Positions 35,564 through 44,665 are shown, counted from the first letter of the stretch. The stretch: DNA of 64,000 nt from Massilia polaris (GCF_012927275.1 NZ_JABBGG010000011.1:1-64000), one strand, 5' to 3'. Program-made: numbers and translations. Notes: generated by a model from the sequence alone, not told the origin.

Positions 35564-36457
35564 ATGGAATTACGCCACCTCCGCTACTTCATCGCCGTCG
35601 CCGAAGAGCTGCATTTCACGCGCGCGGCCGAGCGCCTGCACATCGGGCAGCCGCCGCTCAGCCAGGCGATCCAGGCGCTCGAAGCCGACATCGGCGCGCA
35701 GCTGTTCGCGCGCACCAAACGCTCGGTGCGGCTGACCGACGCGGGCAAGCTGTTTTTGACGGATGCGCGGCGCATCCTCGCGCTGTCGGAACAGGCCGGG
35801 GCAACCGCGCGGCGCGCCGAACGCGGCGAGGCCGGAGAGCTGCGCATCGGCTTCACCTTCTCGACGCCGCTGACGCCGTTTTTTGCGACGGTGATCAACC
35901 GCTACCGTGCCGCGTATCCGCAGGTGAGCCTGACCTTGCATGAGCTGGCGACGCTGCGCCAGCTGGAAGGGCTGACGCAGCGGACCCTGGACCTGGGATT
36001 TATCCGGCCGCCGGAACGGGGCCGCGCCGATGACTTGAAGCTGACCGCGATGCGCCAGGATCCGCTGGTAGCGGTGCTGCCGACCGCTAACCCCTTGTGC
36101 CGCAAGAAGACGGTGGCGATGCGCGACCTCGAAGGGATGCCGTTTGTGATGTATCCGGCGGGCGCCGGGACCGGGATTTATCCGCAGATCTTCAGGCTGT
36201 GCAGGGACGCGGGGTTTGTGCCGCATGTGGCGCTGGAGGCTGGCGAGGCGTCGACCATCATCGGGCTGGTCGCAGCGGGGTGCGGGGTGTCGCTGCTGCC
36301 GAAGGCGTTCGAGCGGATCAGGATGGATGGGGTTTGCTACCGGCCGATCGCCGATGAAGGGGCGACGACGACCTTGCTGCTGGCGCAGCGCAAGGATGAA
36401 GTGTCGCCGTTAGTGGAGGCGTTTGTGGCGCTGGCCATGGAGGCGGCGCGGGAGTGA
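35564..36457 (+). CDS. LysR family transcriptional regulator
   Basis: A 297-residue regulator. The winged-helix N-terminus reads MELRHLRYFIAVAEELHFTRAAERLH, with QPPLSQAIQALEADIGAQLF as recognition segment, followed by a periplasmic-binding-protein-like effector domain starting ELRIGFTFSTPLTPFF. The pattern fits the benzoate/catechol-type LysR subgroup. Divergent from the MFS transporter, which it probably controls. Confidence 0.95.
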   Translation: MELRHLRYFIAVAEELHFTRAAERLHIGQPPLSQAIQALEADIGAQLFARTKRSVRLTDAGKLFLTDARRILALSEQAGATARRAERGEAGELRIGFTFSTPLTPFFATVINRYRAAYPQVSLTLHELATLRQLEGLTQRTLDLGFIRPPERGRADDLKLTAMRQDPLVAVLPTANPLCRKKTVAMRDLEGMPFVMYPAGAGTGIYPQIFRLCRDAGFVPHVALEAGEASTIIGLVAAGCGVSLLPKAFERIRMDGVCYRPIADEGATTTLLLAQRKDEVSPLVEAFVALAMEAARE

Positions 36458-36464
36458 CGGCATT

Positions 36465-36495
36465 CGGCGGATGCGCCCTTTGGGCGTATCCGCCG
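36465..36495. repeat. GGCGGAT-type hairpin
   Basis: A 14-bp stem with one G-T pair (36465-36478 with 36482-36495) and a 3-nt loop between the convergent LysR and SnoaL-like genes. It shares CGGCGGATGC with the repeat at 24506-24551. Confidence 0.75.
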
Positions 36496-36509
36496 GCACA
36501 CCACCGGCC

Positions 36510-37037
36510 TTAGTTCGGCTTGCCCTTCGACGACCAATACACGCTGACGATCTTCCACTTGCCTTCGGCGCCTTTCAACATCTGCCACGCCTCCAACCCG
36601 TGGTTGATCACCTTATCGCCGATACGGAAATCAAAATCGAACAGCACGAAGGCCACATGCCTGTCCTGCGTGATGCGGACATTGTAGAAGCGCTCTTCCA
36701 CGACCTGCTTTTCAGTCTGGATAAATTCGGCAAAGCCCGGATATCCCATCGGACTCATTCCGTCGAAGTTGACGTCGATCGTCTCACGTACCTTGGCGAT
36801 GCCCTTCGGGTCGGCCGGACTCGCCCACAAGATGTTCGAATTGAGCATCAGCGACGACAGCAGCTTGATATCCTTGGATTTGAGCGCGGCCTGGAAGTCC
36901 TGGACGACTTTGTTGATCGCCGCGATGTCTTCCGGCGTGCTTTCATAACGGCCCACATGCGAAGGCATGTCGGCGGCGAAAACAGGGGAGCAAATCAGGG
37001 CTGCGGCGAGAACGGCGGCGCGGAAGGAAAGGGACAT
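36510..37037 (-). CDS. Exported SnoaL-like / DUF4440 protein
   Basis: A 175-residue exported protein. The signal peptide ends near SPVFAAD. The mature part has a SnoaL/NTF2-like cone fold: EDIAAINKVVQDFQAALKSKDI, a beta-sheet with AFVLFDFDFRIG, and the end WKIVSVYWSSKG. Fold family members include ketosteroid isomerase-like enzymes and ligand binders; activity unknown. Start ATG 37037, with GAGGAG upstream; a TTG two codons earlier is less likely. Confidence 0.82.
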   Translation of the reverse strand: MSLSFRAAVLAAALICSPVFAADMPSHVGRYESTPEDIAAINKVVQDFQAALKSKDIKLLSSLMLNSNILWASPADPKGIAKVRETIDVNFDGMSPMGYPGFAEFIQTEKQVVEERFYNVRITQDRHVAFVLFDFDFRIGDKVINHGLEAWQMLKGAEGKWKIVSVYWSSKGKPN

Positions 37038-37104
37038 CGGCAACTCCTCGTTGAATGGAGCGCCGATGCTATCCCGGGCTTACACAATACGCAACAACTA
37101 GTTA

Positions 37105-37995
37105 TTACGCATAGTCGGCGTCCAGCTCCGAACCGGCATAGTTCTCCAGCTCCGCGAACAGGTTCTTCATCGACGTGCGGCTCTGGATCTTCTGGATCAC
37201 CGTGCAGTGCTCGCGGTACGACGCGATGCGCTCGGCCAGCACGGCCTGGTGCTGCGCCGGCACCTTGGCCATCAGCTCGGCCCATCCAGCCTCATAGTCA
37301 GGCTTGTTCTTGCGCACCGACGACACCAGCCGCTCGAAGTCCTTCTGCCCGGTTTTCGCGACGATGCGCCCGCCCCCTTCGATCGCGAAGATCACCGCCA
37401 GCGCGATCACGCCTTCGGCATTCAGGTCGGCATCGTTGATCGGGCCTTCGTAATGATGGCGGCGCAGCCAGTTCGCGGTGCGCACGATCGCCTGCACGGC
37501 CTTGCGCTGGCCAAGCTGGATCTCGTAGCGCTCCGGCCCCGACCAGTTCTGGTTCGGGTCTGCGCTGCAGATGTCGACGAACAGTTCCTTCAGCCTGCGC
37601 TGCATGTACACCGGGTCGTTGTCGTATTCGCCGACCAGCGAATCCTCCGGCAGCGCGGCGAGGTCGCGGACCATGCGAAAACCCACCTGGAACGCGTGCT
37701 CGGCGCCCTCTTCGACCAGGTAGTCGATCGCGCCATCTTCATCGCCGTCTTCGATCTCGTGCTCGATGCCCAGCGAGACGCAGCCGACCGTCAGGAAGTA
37801 GGCGCGCTGGATCCCTTCGGCGGTGCGGTCGTTGGTGAACTTCTCCGCGACCATGGCGGTGATCCCGGCCAGTTCATCGGCCAGGATCGCCGGCTCGTCG
37901 CCGTTGTCGCCGGCGCCGAAACAGCGGATCGCGCGCACCATACGCGGCAGGCGTTCTACTACGAGTGCTGGCAGCATTGACGGTTCCGCGTTCAC
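37105..37995 (-). CDS. Unknown protein, fourth gene of the J-domain cluster
   Basis: A 296-residue soluble, acidic, helical protein with no recognised family. Notable stretches are EDGDEDGAIDYLVEEGAEHAF, GVIALAVIFAIEGGGRIVAKTG and WAELMAKVPAQHQAV. It begins with GTG at 37995, overlapping the preceding stop (GTGA), so it is translationally coupled to the gene before it; ATG 37977 is an alternative. It closes the operon; nothing in it indicates a catalytic site. Confidence 0.75.
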   Translation of the reverse strand: MNAEPSMLPALVVERLPRMVRAIRCFGAGDNGDEPAILADELAGITAMVAEKFTNDRTAEGIQRAYFLTVGCVSLGIEHEIEDGDEDGAIDYLVEEGAEHAFQVGFRMVRDLAALPEDSLVGEYDNDPVYMQRRLKELFVDICSADPNQNWSGPERYEIQLGQRKAVQAIVRTANWLRRHHYEGPINDADLNAEGVIALAVIFAIEGGGRIVAKTGQKDFERLVSSVRKNKPDYEAGWAELMAKVPAQHQAVLAERIASYREHCTVIQKIQSRTSMKNLFAELENYAGSELDADYA

Positions 37996-38771
37996 GAGAA
38001 GATGTCGGTGCCGAGGCTCTTGCGCGTGCCGCGCTTAGGCGCGCTGCTGCGCGCCGACGGCACTTGCTTGCGCAGGCGGTACAGCAGTTCGCGCGTCGAG
38101 CGCTGCAGGAATTGCGGCTCGTCGTCCGGGTCGTCCGAGAACTCGGCGTCGGCCAGGTCGGCGCTGTGGCGGAAGTCGGGGAACAGCTCGAACAGGGCGC
38201 GGTCCCAGCCGTCTTCATTGGCCTTCACCAGCTCCACCGCCAGCGGGATGATGTCGCTGTCGGACGAGGAATGCGCGGTGATGTACGACCCCTTCGAGAT
38301 CACTTCGCCGGCCAGTTCGAGGATGTCCTTCGGCGCCATCGAGAACAGGATCGCGAACGCGGTCGCGCCGTAGTCGGTGGCCGAGGCTTCGGCCAGCAGC
38401 GCGTGGCGGCGCTCTTCGTCGTCGGTGGAGAACACCACGCCGTGGATGTGCGCGAACAGCGATTCGGCCACGCGCTCAGGGTCGTCTTCGATCATCTCTT
38501 CGGACCAGGTGGCGGCGATGAAGGCCAGGCTGTCGGCCCATGCCTTGGGCGGCACCAGCAGGGTCGCCAGCGAGGTCTTGCCGCCGTCGAAGCCGGACAG
38601 GTGCAGCGCGGTGACTTGCGGCGGCAGGGTGCCGAGCACCTCGGAGACCACCAGGTCGCCGTGCGTTTCAGCAGCTTCCGAGAACGCCTGTTCAGCGTGC
38701 CCGAGCGAGCCGGCCAGCACCAGCTCCGTCACTTGTTTCGACAGCGCGGGCAGGTAGGTTTTTTCGGTCAT
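37992..38771 (-). CDS. Unknown protein, third gene of the J-domain cluster
   Basis: A 259-residue soluble protein, family not recognised. N-terminal half is helical (LPALSKQVTELVLAGSLGHAEQAFSEAAETH); the middle has GAATAFAILFSM-like hydrophobic helices and acidic loops (WSEEMIEDDPERVAE); the C-terminus is basic (RLRKQVPSARSSAPKRGTRK), which might touch nucleic acid. Its ATG overlaps the stop of the preceding gene by one base (TAATG), and its own stop overlaps the next start. Confidence 0.75.
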   Translation of the reverse strand: MTEKTYLPALSKQVTELVLAGSLGHAEQAFSEAAETHGDLVVSEVLGTLPPQVTALHLSGFDGGKTSLATLLVPPKAWADSLAFIAATWSEEMIEDDPERVAESLFAHIHGVVFSTDDEERRHALLAEASATDYGATAFAILFSMAPKDILELAGEVISKGSYITAHSSSDSDIIPLAVELVKANEDGWDRALFELFPDFRHSADLADAEFSDDPDDEPQFLQRSTRELLYRLRKQVPSARSSAPKRGTRKSLGTDIFS

Positions 38772-39277
38772 TATTGGTCTCCGTCCTGGTCGAACATCTG
38801 CGCGAAGTCGTCGGTGGCGCCGCCATCGCCGTCATCGTCGACATCGTCGCCGTCGTCGTTTTCACCCAGCTTGTCGAACGAGTTGTCCTCTTCTTCCCAC
38901 ATGCGCGGGTGCTTGAACAGGAAGGCGGTGATGATGGCCTGGCGCGCCAGTTCCGGGTGGTTCCCGGTCATCGCCGCGTACATGGCCGCGCCCTCGCCTT
39001 CGACGGCAGCCATCGCGAACACCTTGGCCGGGTCGCCGCCTTCGTAATCGAACGCTTCGCGCAGCAGCCCTTTTGGATTGCTGAAGGTGATGCGGTCGAC
39101 CAGCGCGAAGCTCATCATGTTGACGTCTTCAATGCCGCCGCCATCGGTGTATTCGCCAACCAGCGCATCGACCATCATGTCGTAGTTCTTGCGGTTTGGC
39201 GGATCGCCCAAAATGCCGTCGATCTGGCCGCCTAGCTCGCGCGACTGGTAGGCAAATTCGGGATGTACTCTTGTCAT
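38771..39277 (-). CDS. Unknown acidic protein, second gene of the J-domain cluster
   Basis: A 168-residue protein not assigned to a family. The N-terminal 130 residues look folded (YDMMVDALVGEY, DVNMMSFALVDRITF, NHPELARQAIITAFLFKHPRMW). The last 40 are extremely acidic (ENDDGDDVDDDGDGG), likely disordered, perhaps binding Ca2+ or a basic partner such as the tail of the next protein. Start ATG 39277, with AGGA upstream; the frame continues 36 codons further without support. 62 bp after the J-domain gene. Confidence 0.75.
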   Translation of the reverse strand: MTRVHPEFAYQSRELGGQIDGILGDPPNRKNYDMMVDALVGEYTDGGGIEDVNMMSFALVDRITFSNPKGLLREAFDYEGGDPAKVFAMAAVEGEGAAMYAAMTGNHPELARQAIITAFLFKHPRMWEEEDNSFDKLGENDDGDDVDDDGDGGATDDFAQMFDQDGDQ

Positions 39278-39339
39278 GGTAAAAATCCTGTTGGTGGTGC
39301 GTGTTGTGTCCGGAAAGGCGCCGGGATGGCGCCGGATGC

Positions 39340-39630
39340 TCAGGCTGGCAGGGGAACGCCGTTCAGCTGGAACAGCGCGCGCCACAGCTCGTAGGCTTCG
39401 GCCTCGGCATCGAGGATGATGCGGTGGTTGACGCTCTGGTCGTATTCGTCGCGTTTGGCGCGGTCCGACAAGATTTCATAGGCCTTGGCGACGCTTTTGA
39501 AGCGCACTGCGGCGGCCGGCGCGTCGTTGCGGTCGGGGTGGTAGCGCATGGCCAGCGAACGATAGACCTTTTTGATCTCCTCGTCGCTGGCGTTCGGCGC
39601 CACGCCCAGTACCGCATATAAATTTTCCAA
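39340..39630 (-). CDS. J-domain (DnaJ-like) protein
   Basis: A 96-residue protein that is almost entirely a J-domain: [25 protein letters not shown] followed by the diagnostic HPD in RYHPDRND and [17 protein letters not shown]-domains stimulate Hsp70 ATPase. It lacks the Gly/Phe and zinc parts of DnaJ, so it is a class III J-protein that targets Hsp70 to specific clients. The start is unusual: TTG 39630 has GGGGG upstream, while GTG 39657 would add nine residues. First gene of the four-gene cluster. Confidence 0.85.
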   Translation of the reverse strand: MENLYAVLGVAPNASDEEIKKVYRSLAMRYHPDRNDAPAAAVRFKSVAKAYEILSDRAKRDEYDQSVNHRIILDAEAEAYELWRALFQLNGVPLPA

Positions 39631-39763
39631 TCGAAACCCCCAGCGGTCGGACAACACATTAAAGCGAGATTATCCTATAGATCAGCCCCGGCTGTCAGGG
39701 TTGCCGCGCGGGGCCCGCGCGTACGGTAAAATGCGGCAACCTGATTCCAACCTATCTATTTCC

Positions 39764-41521
39764 ATGAGCAACGAGAAAAACAAACCCGACGCGGCGGCGA
39801 ACGCGCCGACGTCGAACTTCCTGCGCGCCATTGTCGACCACGACCTGGCCGCCGGCACCCACGTCCGCCCGGGCCTGCCGCCCGTCATCACGCGCTTCCC
39901 GCCGGAGCCGAACGGCTACCTGCATATCGGCCACGCCAAGTCGATCTGCCTGAATTTCGGCCTCGCGCGCGACTACCAGGGCCTGTGCCACCTGCGTTTC
40001 GACGACACCAACCCGGCCAGGGAAGAACAGGAATACGTCGACACCATCATCGACAGCGTCAAATGGCTCGGTTTCTCGTGGGAGCAGGAAGGCAGGAACC
40101 ACCTGTACTTCGCCAGCGACTACTTCGACCAGCTGTACGAGATGGCCGAGTACCTGATCAGCGCCGGTTTCGCCTATGTCGACAGCCAGAGCGCCGAGGA
40201 TATGGCTAAAAACCGCGGCAACTTCGGTACGCCGGGCACCAATTCGCCGTTCCGCAACCGCCCTGCCGGGGAATCGCTGGCGATCTTCCGCGACATGAAG
40301 GCCGGCAAGTACAAGGATGGCGAACACATCCTGCGCGCCAAGGTCAGCGAAGACGCGATGGCCGCGCCCAACATGAACCTGCGCGACCCGGCCATCTACC
40401 GGATCCGCCACGCGCATCACCACCGTACCGGCGACGCCTGGTGCATCTACCCGATGTACGACTACACGCACCCGATTTCGGATGCGCTGGAAAACATCAC
40501 GCATTCGCTGTGCACGCTCGAGTTCCAGGACCACCGCCCGTTCTACGACTGGCTGCTGGCCACGCTGGCCGAAGGCGGCTTCTTCCGGCAGCCGGTGCCG
40601 CGCCAGTACGAATTCGCGCGCATGAACCTGACCTATGTGGTCACCAGCAAGCGCAAGCTGCGCCAGCTGGTCGACGAAAAGATCGTGTCGGGCTGGGACG
40701 ACCCGCTGATGCCGACCATCGTCGGCCTGCGCCGCCGCGGCTATACGCCGGAATCGATCCAGTTGTTCTGCGAGCGCATCGGCGTCTCGAAGGCCGACGG
40801 CTGGATCGACATGAGCACGCTCGAAGGCAGCCTGCGCGACGACCTCGACCCGAAAGCGCCGCGCGCCAGTGCGGTGCTGCGTCCGCTCAAGCTGGTCATC
40901 GACAACTTCCCGGATGGCCAGTCGGTCGACTGCAGCGCGCCGGTCCACCCGCATCTGCCGGAACTGGGCAACCGCAGCTTCCCGATCACCAAAAACCTGT
41001 GGATCGAGCAGGAAGACTTCATGGAAGTGCCTAGCAAGGGCTACTTCCGCCTGTTCCCGCCAAGCGGCGACACGCCGGGCAGCCGCGTGCGCCTGCGCTT
41101 CGGCTACGTGATCGAGTGCACCGGTTTCGACAAGGATGCCGACGGCAAGGTGATTGCCGTGCACGCCAACTACTTCGAAGACAGCAAGTCGGGCACCGAA
41201 GGCGCCAACACCTACAAGGTCAAGGGCAACATCCACTGGGTGTCGGCCGACGCCGCTTTGGCCGCGGAAGTGCGCCTGTACGACCGCCTGTTCACCGACC
41301 CGAACCCGGACGCCGGCGGCAAGGACTTCAAGCTGGCGCTCAACCCGAACGCGCTGGAAGTGATCACCGCCTACCTGGAACCGGGCATGAAGGACGCCGC
41401 GGGCGACCAGCGCTTCCAGTTCGAACGGCACGGCTATTTTGTGGCCGACCGGGTCGATTCCACGCCTGGCAAACCGGTGTTCAACCGGATAACAACCCTG
41501 AAGGACAGCTGGGCTAAGTAA
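39764..41521 (+). CDS. glnS: Glutaminyl-tRNA synthetase
   Basis: A 585-residue class I synthetase of normal length. The HIGH motif is in PPEPNGYLHIGHAKSIC (near residue 52) and the KMSKS equivalent is VTSKRKLRQLV. The C-terminal anticodon-binding beta-barrels carry IEQEDFMEVPSKGYFRLFP. It charges tRNA-Gln directly. Start ATG 39764 (MSNEKNKP); a longer in-frame extension overlaps the divergent J-domain gene and is rejected. A strong terminator follows. Confidence 0.97.
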   Translation: MSNEKNKPDAAANAPTSNFLRAIVDHDLAAGTHVRPGLPPVITRFPPEPNGYLHIGHAKSICLNFGLARDYQGLCHLRFDDTNPAREEQEYVDTIIDSVKWLGFSWEQEGRNHLYFASDYFDQLYEMAEYLISAGFAYVDSQSAEDMAKNRGNFGTPGTNSPFRNRPAGESLAIFRDMKAGKYKDGEHILRAKVSEDAMAAPNMNLRDPAIYRIRHAHHHRTGDAWCIYPMYDYTHPISDALENITHSLCTLEFQDHRPFYDWLLATLAEGGFFRQPVPRQYEFARMNLTYVVTSKRKLRQLVDEKIVSGWDDPLMPTIVGLRRRGYTPESIQLFCERIGVSKADGWIDMSTLEGSLRDDLDPKAPRASAVLRPLKLVIDNFPDGQSVDCSAPVHPHLPELGNRSFPITKNLWIEQEDFMEVPSKGYFRLFPPSGDTPGSRVRLRFGYVIECTGFDKDADGKVIAVHANYFEDSKSGTEGANTYKVKGNIHWVSADAALAAEVRLYDRLFTDPNPDAGGKDFKLALNPNALEVITAYLEPGMKDAAGDQRFQFERHGYFVADRVDSTPGKPVFNRITTLKDSWAK

Positions 41522-41541
41522 GCCAGCCGCCCTGTCCGACC

Positions 41542-41577
41542 TCCCGCCCCGGCCCTTGCCGCGGCGGGATTTTTTTT
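41542..41577 (+). terminator. Intrinsic terminator of glnS
   Basis: A TCCCGCC/GGCGGGA stem (41542-41548 with 41563-41569) enclosing further GC pairing, followed by eight T residues, 20 bp after the glnS stop. Confidence 0.93.
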
Positions 41578-41698
41578 GCTAAAACGCTAGCAACTGTTGT
41601 GTATTTGAAATCCTATCAACAGTGATAGGTCCGCGAACTTGTAACAGTGGGTAACGTAGGAAAAAACCGGCCAGCCTTCCTCAAATCCGAAAGCCGAC

Positions 41699-43564
41699 AT
41701 GCCTCCTTGGTTTCATCGACAGCAAGCGTATGCGAAGCATCGCGCGATCTGGTACGGCGCATTGTTCTCCGCCGTGACCGGGCTGCTGTTCTATCTTGCC
41801 GCTGCCAAGTTCATGGAAGGCGACATCCGCGAAAGCTTCACCAATCACGCGCGCACTGCCCAGAACACCATCAACGCCCGTATCAAGTCGTATACGGACG
41901 TGTTGCGCGGAACCGCCAGCCTGTTCAGCACGATCGAACCGGTGACGCGCGAACAATTCCGCGAATACGTCCTGGGCCTGAACGTCCGCAACCACTTCCC
42001 CGCGATCGAGACCATCAACTATGCGCAGTACGTGCGCCACCAAGACCTGCCCGCCTTCGAGCAGCGCATGCGCGCCGAGCAGCAGGCCGGACGCTTCGGC
42101 GGCGCACCGTTCAAGGTAACGCCGGTGGTAGCCGAACCGGACCACTCGATCATCACCTTCATCGAACCGGACGTGCCATGGTTCGGCGCGTTCGGCTACG
42201 ACCTGCACACCAATTCCTACGTGCGCGCGACCATCGCCGCTTCGCGCGACGGCGCCGCCCTGATGACGTCGGGCACGCGCATCGTCGCGATGTCGACCCC
42301 GAGCCAGACCGGCCTCGGCATGCGGCTGCCCACCTACCGTCCGGGCATGCCGATCAACACGGTGGACGAACGCCGCGCCGCCTATATTGGTTCGGTCGGC
42401 ATCGCCTTCAGCGTGCCCAAGCTGATCAAGGGCGTGCTCGACGAAATGCCGGTCGATCCGGTGCGCCTGACGCTGGTGGATGTCGGCCAGGGGCTGAAAG
42501 TGGTGCCGCCGCGGCCGGGCCAGCCGCCAATCGTGCTGTTCGATAGCATTGCCACCGATGCGCAGCCAGCGCCGCCCCTGGCCGCGGGTAACGATATCGT
42601 CACCGTGAAACTGCCGGTCGACTATAACGGGCGCATCTGGGAGGCGACCTTCAGCGCCCGGAAGAACGCTCTGTACAACGGCATCGAACAGTACTTCCCG
42701 CTGCTGGCGATGGCGGCCGGCTCGGTCAGCGCGATCCTGATCTACGCCTTGCTGTACACCCTCACGTCGGCGCGCATCCGGGCCGTTCAGCTGGCGCGCG
42801 ACATGACCAAGGAGCTGCGCGACAGCCAGGCCAGGCTGCAGCTGTCGCACGCGAGCCTGCGGCGGCTGGCGGCGCACGCCGAGAACATCAAGGAGAGCGA
42901 GCGCAAGCGGATCGCGCGCGAGATCCACGACGACCTCGGCCAGAACCTGCTGGCGCTGCGCATCGACGCCGACATGCTGGCCTCGCGCACGCGCGAGCGC
43001 CATCCGCGCCTGCACGAACGGGTGCGCGCAACCTTGCAGCAGATCGACGCGATCATCAAGAGCGTACGCCAGATCATCAACGACCTGCGCCCCAACGTGC
43101 TCGACCTCGGCCTGAACGCGGCGGTGGACTGGCAGATCCGCGAGTTCCGGCGCCTGACCGGCATCGCCTGCGAGCTGGTGGAGAACGAACACGAGCTCGA
43201 CATCAGCGACCACTGTGCTACCGCGCTGTTCCGCATCCTCCAGGAGTCGCTCAGCAATATCTCGCGCCACGCGCACGCCGACCGGGTCCGGGTCGACCTG
43301 CACGTGGAGAACAGCAACATCACCATGATGGTGTGTGACAACGGCATCGGCCTGGTGCGCGACGGCGTTGGCAAGCCCGGCTCGTTCGGCCTGGTGGGCA
43401 TCGAGGAACGCATTCACTTGTTGGGTGGAACATTTACGATCAGCAGTAACGGCGGAAAAGGCACCTGCGTCTGCATCACCGTACCGATTGCAAACGAGAA
43501 TGGTTCGCTGCGCACGCATCCCGCCGGCCAGACACATGGCAGCGACCACTTTATTCCCGCCTGA
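41699..43564 (+). CDS. CHASE-domain sensor histidine kinase (NarX-like)
   Basis: A 621-residue membrane kinase. One helix at residues 20-37 and another at 335-357 flank a periplasmic CHASE domain (FPAIETINYAQYVRHQD and VPWFGAFGYDLHTN). The cytosolic part has the HisKA_3 motif REIHDDLGQNLLALR with His410 and an HATPase with LQESLSNISRHAHA and GLVGIEERIHLLGG. CHASE domains sense small extracellular ligands. No response regulator is adjacent; NarL/FixJ-type partners must lie elsewhere. The gene ends 265 bp before the FCGIVRPP-repeat protein. Confidence 0.93.
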   Translation: MPPWFHRQQAYAKHRAIWYGALFSAVTGLLFYLAAAKFMEGDIRESFTNHARTAQNTINARIKSYTDVLRGTASLFSTIEPVTREQFREYVLGLNVRNHFPAIETINYAQYVRHQDLPAFEQRMRAEQQAGRFGGAPFKVTPVVAEPDHSIITFIEPDVPWFGAFGYDLHTNSYVRATIAASRDGAALMTSGTRIVAMSTPSQTGLGMRLPTYRPGMPINTVDERRAAYIGSVGIAFSVPKLIKGVLDEMPVDPVRLTLVDVGQGLKVVPPRPGQPPIVLFDSIATDAQPAPPLAAGNDIVTVKLPVDYNGRIWEATFSARKNALYNGIEQYFPLLAMAAGSVSAILIYALLYTLTSARIRAVQLARDMTKELRDSQARLQLSHASLRRLAAHAENIKESERKRIAREIHDDLGQNLLALRIDADMLASRTRERHPRLHERVRATLQQIDAIIKSVRQIINDLRPNVLDLGLNAAVDWQIREFRRLTGIACELVENEHELDISDHCATALFRILQESLSNISRHAHADRVRVDLHVENSNITMMVCDNGIGLVRDGVGKPGSFGLVGIEERIHLLGGTFTISSNGGKGTCVCITVPIANENGSLRTHPAGQTHGSDHFIPA

Positions 43565-43829
43565 GCGTCGCCCATCGCCCGTGCATCGCAGTTGCAGCGA
43601 TGCGTGGCGATTGTGCAACGCGCGGCTTTCACCGATGGGTAGTTGACGATGGTCAAGTCCCCGACCAAACCCGTGCGCAAGAATAGGGTTCTCGTGCTTT
43701 TGGTCAAGAGTGTTCTTGATGCCAATCTAGCCCAGGTGAAATGGAGGTTACTTATAGACAACCCGATCGCACCATCCGCACCACTTAAACGTACTTAAAA
43801 AACATCTCACTCCCGAAAAAGGAAATGTC

Positions 43830-44624
43830 ATGAACTCAACCGTAGACTTCAAAGAAATTTCGGAACTGAACCTTGATCCGATCAAGCAAAAGCTCATGCA
43901 TGTCGAGTCCGGCGAAGGATGGACGCAGGAGCAAGTGAATGCCGTCGAGGTCGAGTACCGGCGCTTTCTTTACCTGATGAAAAAATTCCCGAACGAACAG
44001 ACCTCGCCGGCCGTGGCGGTCGACACCTTCTGGCATTACCACATCCTGGACACCATGAAATACGCGGTCGATTGCGAGCATGTGTTTGGCCATTTTCTGC
44101 ACCACTACCCGTATGTCGGCATGCATGGCGAAGATGCCGATGCCGAGCATCACAGCAGCGGCGAGCGCATGCGCGAGCTGTACGAGCAGACCTTCGCCGT
44201 GAGCTACAACCCGGGCGCCGCGTTCTGTGGCATCGTGCGTCCGCCTGAACAGAAACAGGCCGGCCAGGCTGCTTTCTGCGGCATTGTTCGCCCGCCGCAG
44301 CAGGACGCGGCATTCTGTGGGATTGTTCGTCCACCTGAGCAAAAGGCGGCGGCGTTCTGTGGCATTGTTCGCCCGCCGGAACAAAAGACGGCAGCGTTCT
44401 GTGGGATTGTTCGCCCGCCTGAGCAGCAGGCATCCGCGGCGTTTTGCGGCATCGTGCGTCCGCCCGCGCAGAAGGCCGCGGCCGCGTTCTGTGGAATTGT
44501 GCGCCCGCCTGAGCAGGACAAGCAGGCCGCAACCGCCTACTGCGCACTCGGCAAGCTGCCGCACGGCGCCAAGGGCGACGCCATCAGGACCAATGCCGGT
44601 GTTGCGGCCGCTGCAGCCCATTAA
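43830..44624 (+). CDS. Protein with N-terminal GRDP-like domain and seven FCGIVRPP repeats
   Basis: A 264-residue protein. Residues 1-128 form a folded-looking domain rich in His and Cys (DTFWHYHILDTMKYAVDCEHVFGHF, shown in part), resembling bacterial glycine-rich-domain-containing (GRDP-like) proteins. From residue 130 come seven units AAFCGIVRPPxQ (at 130, 147, 160, 174, 188, 203, 218) spaced 13-17 residues by Lys/Gln/Ala linkers, and a degenerate eighth unit TAYCALGKLPHG at 235. Each has one Cys. No signal peptide. The architecture resembles a multi-core RiPP precursor or a multivalent metal/thiol protein. A good AAGGAAA site precedes the ATG. No maturation enzyme lies within several kb. 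Confidence 0.85.
   Translation: MNSTVDFKEISELNLDPIKQKLMHVESGEGWTQEQVNAVEVEYRRFLYLMKKFPNEQTSPAVAVDTFWHYHILDTMKYAVDCEHVFGHFLHHYPYVGMHGEDADAEHHSSGERMRELYEQTFAVSYNPGAAFCGIVRPPEQKQAGQAAFCGIVRPPQQDAAFCGIVRPPEQKAAAFCGIVRPPEQKTAAFCGIVRPPEQQASAAFCGIVRPPAQKAAAAFCGIVRPPEQDKQAATAYCALGKLPHGAKGDAIRTNAGVAAAAAH
44217..44516 (+). repeat. Seven in-frame FCGIVRPP coding repeats
   Basis: The seven repeat units span codons 130-229. At DNA level the copies differ mostly at third positions (TGT or TGC, ATC or ATT, CGT or CGC), so the peptide rather than the DNA is being conserved. Confidence 0.9.
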
Positions 44625-44665
44625 AACGGCAACGGGCGCACCCTGACGGGAGCGCCCGCAATATG

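Noticed and set aside
44217-44516. Regular repeats that could suggest a CRISPR array
   Set aside because: The units are in frame, encode the same peptide, differ at synonymous positions and have short variable spacers; no cas genes are present.
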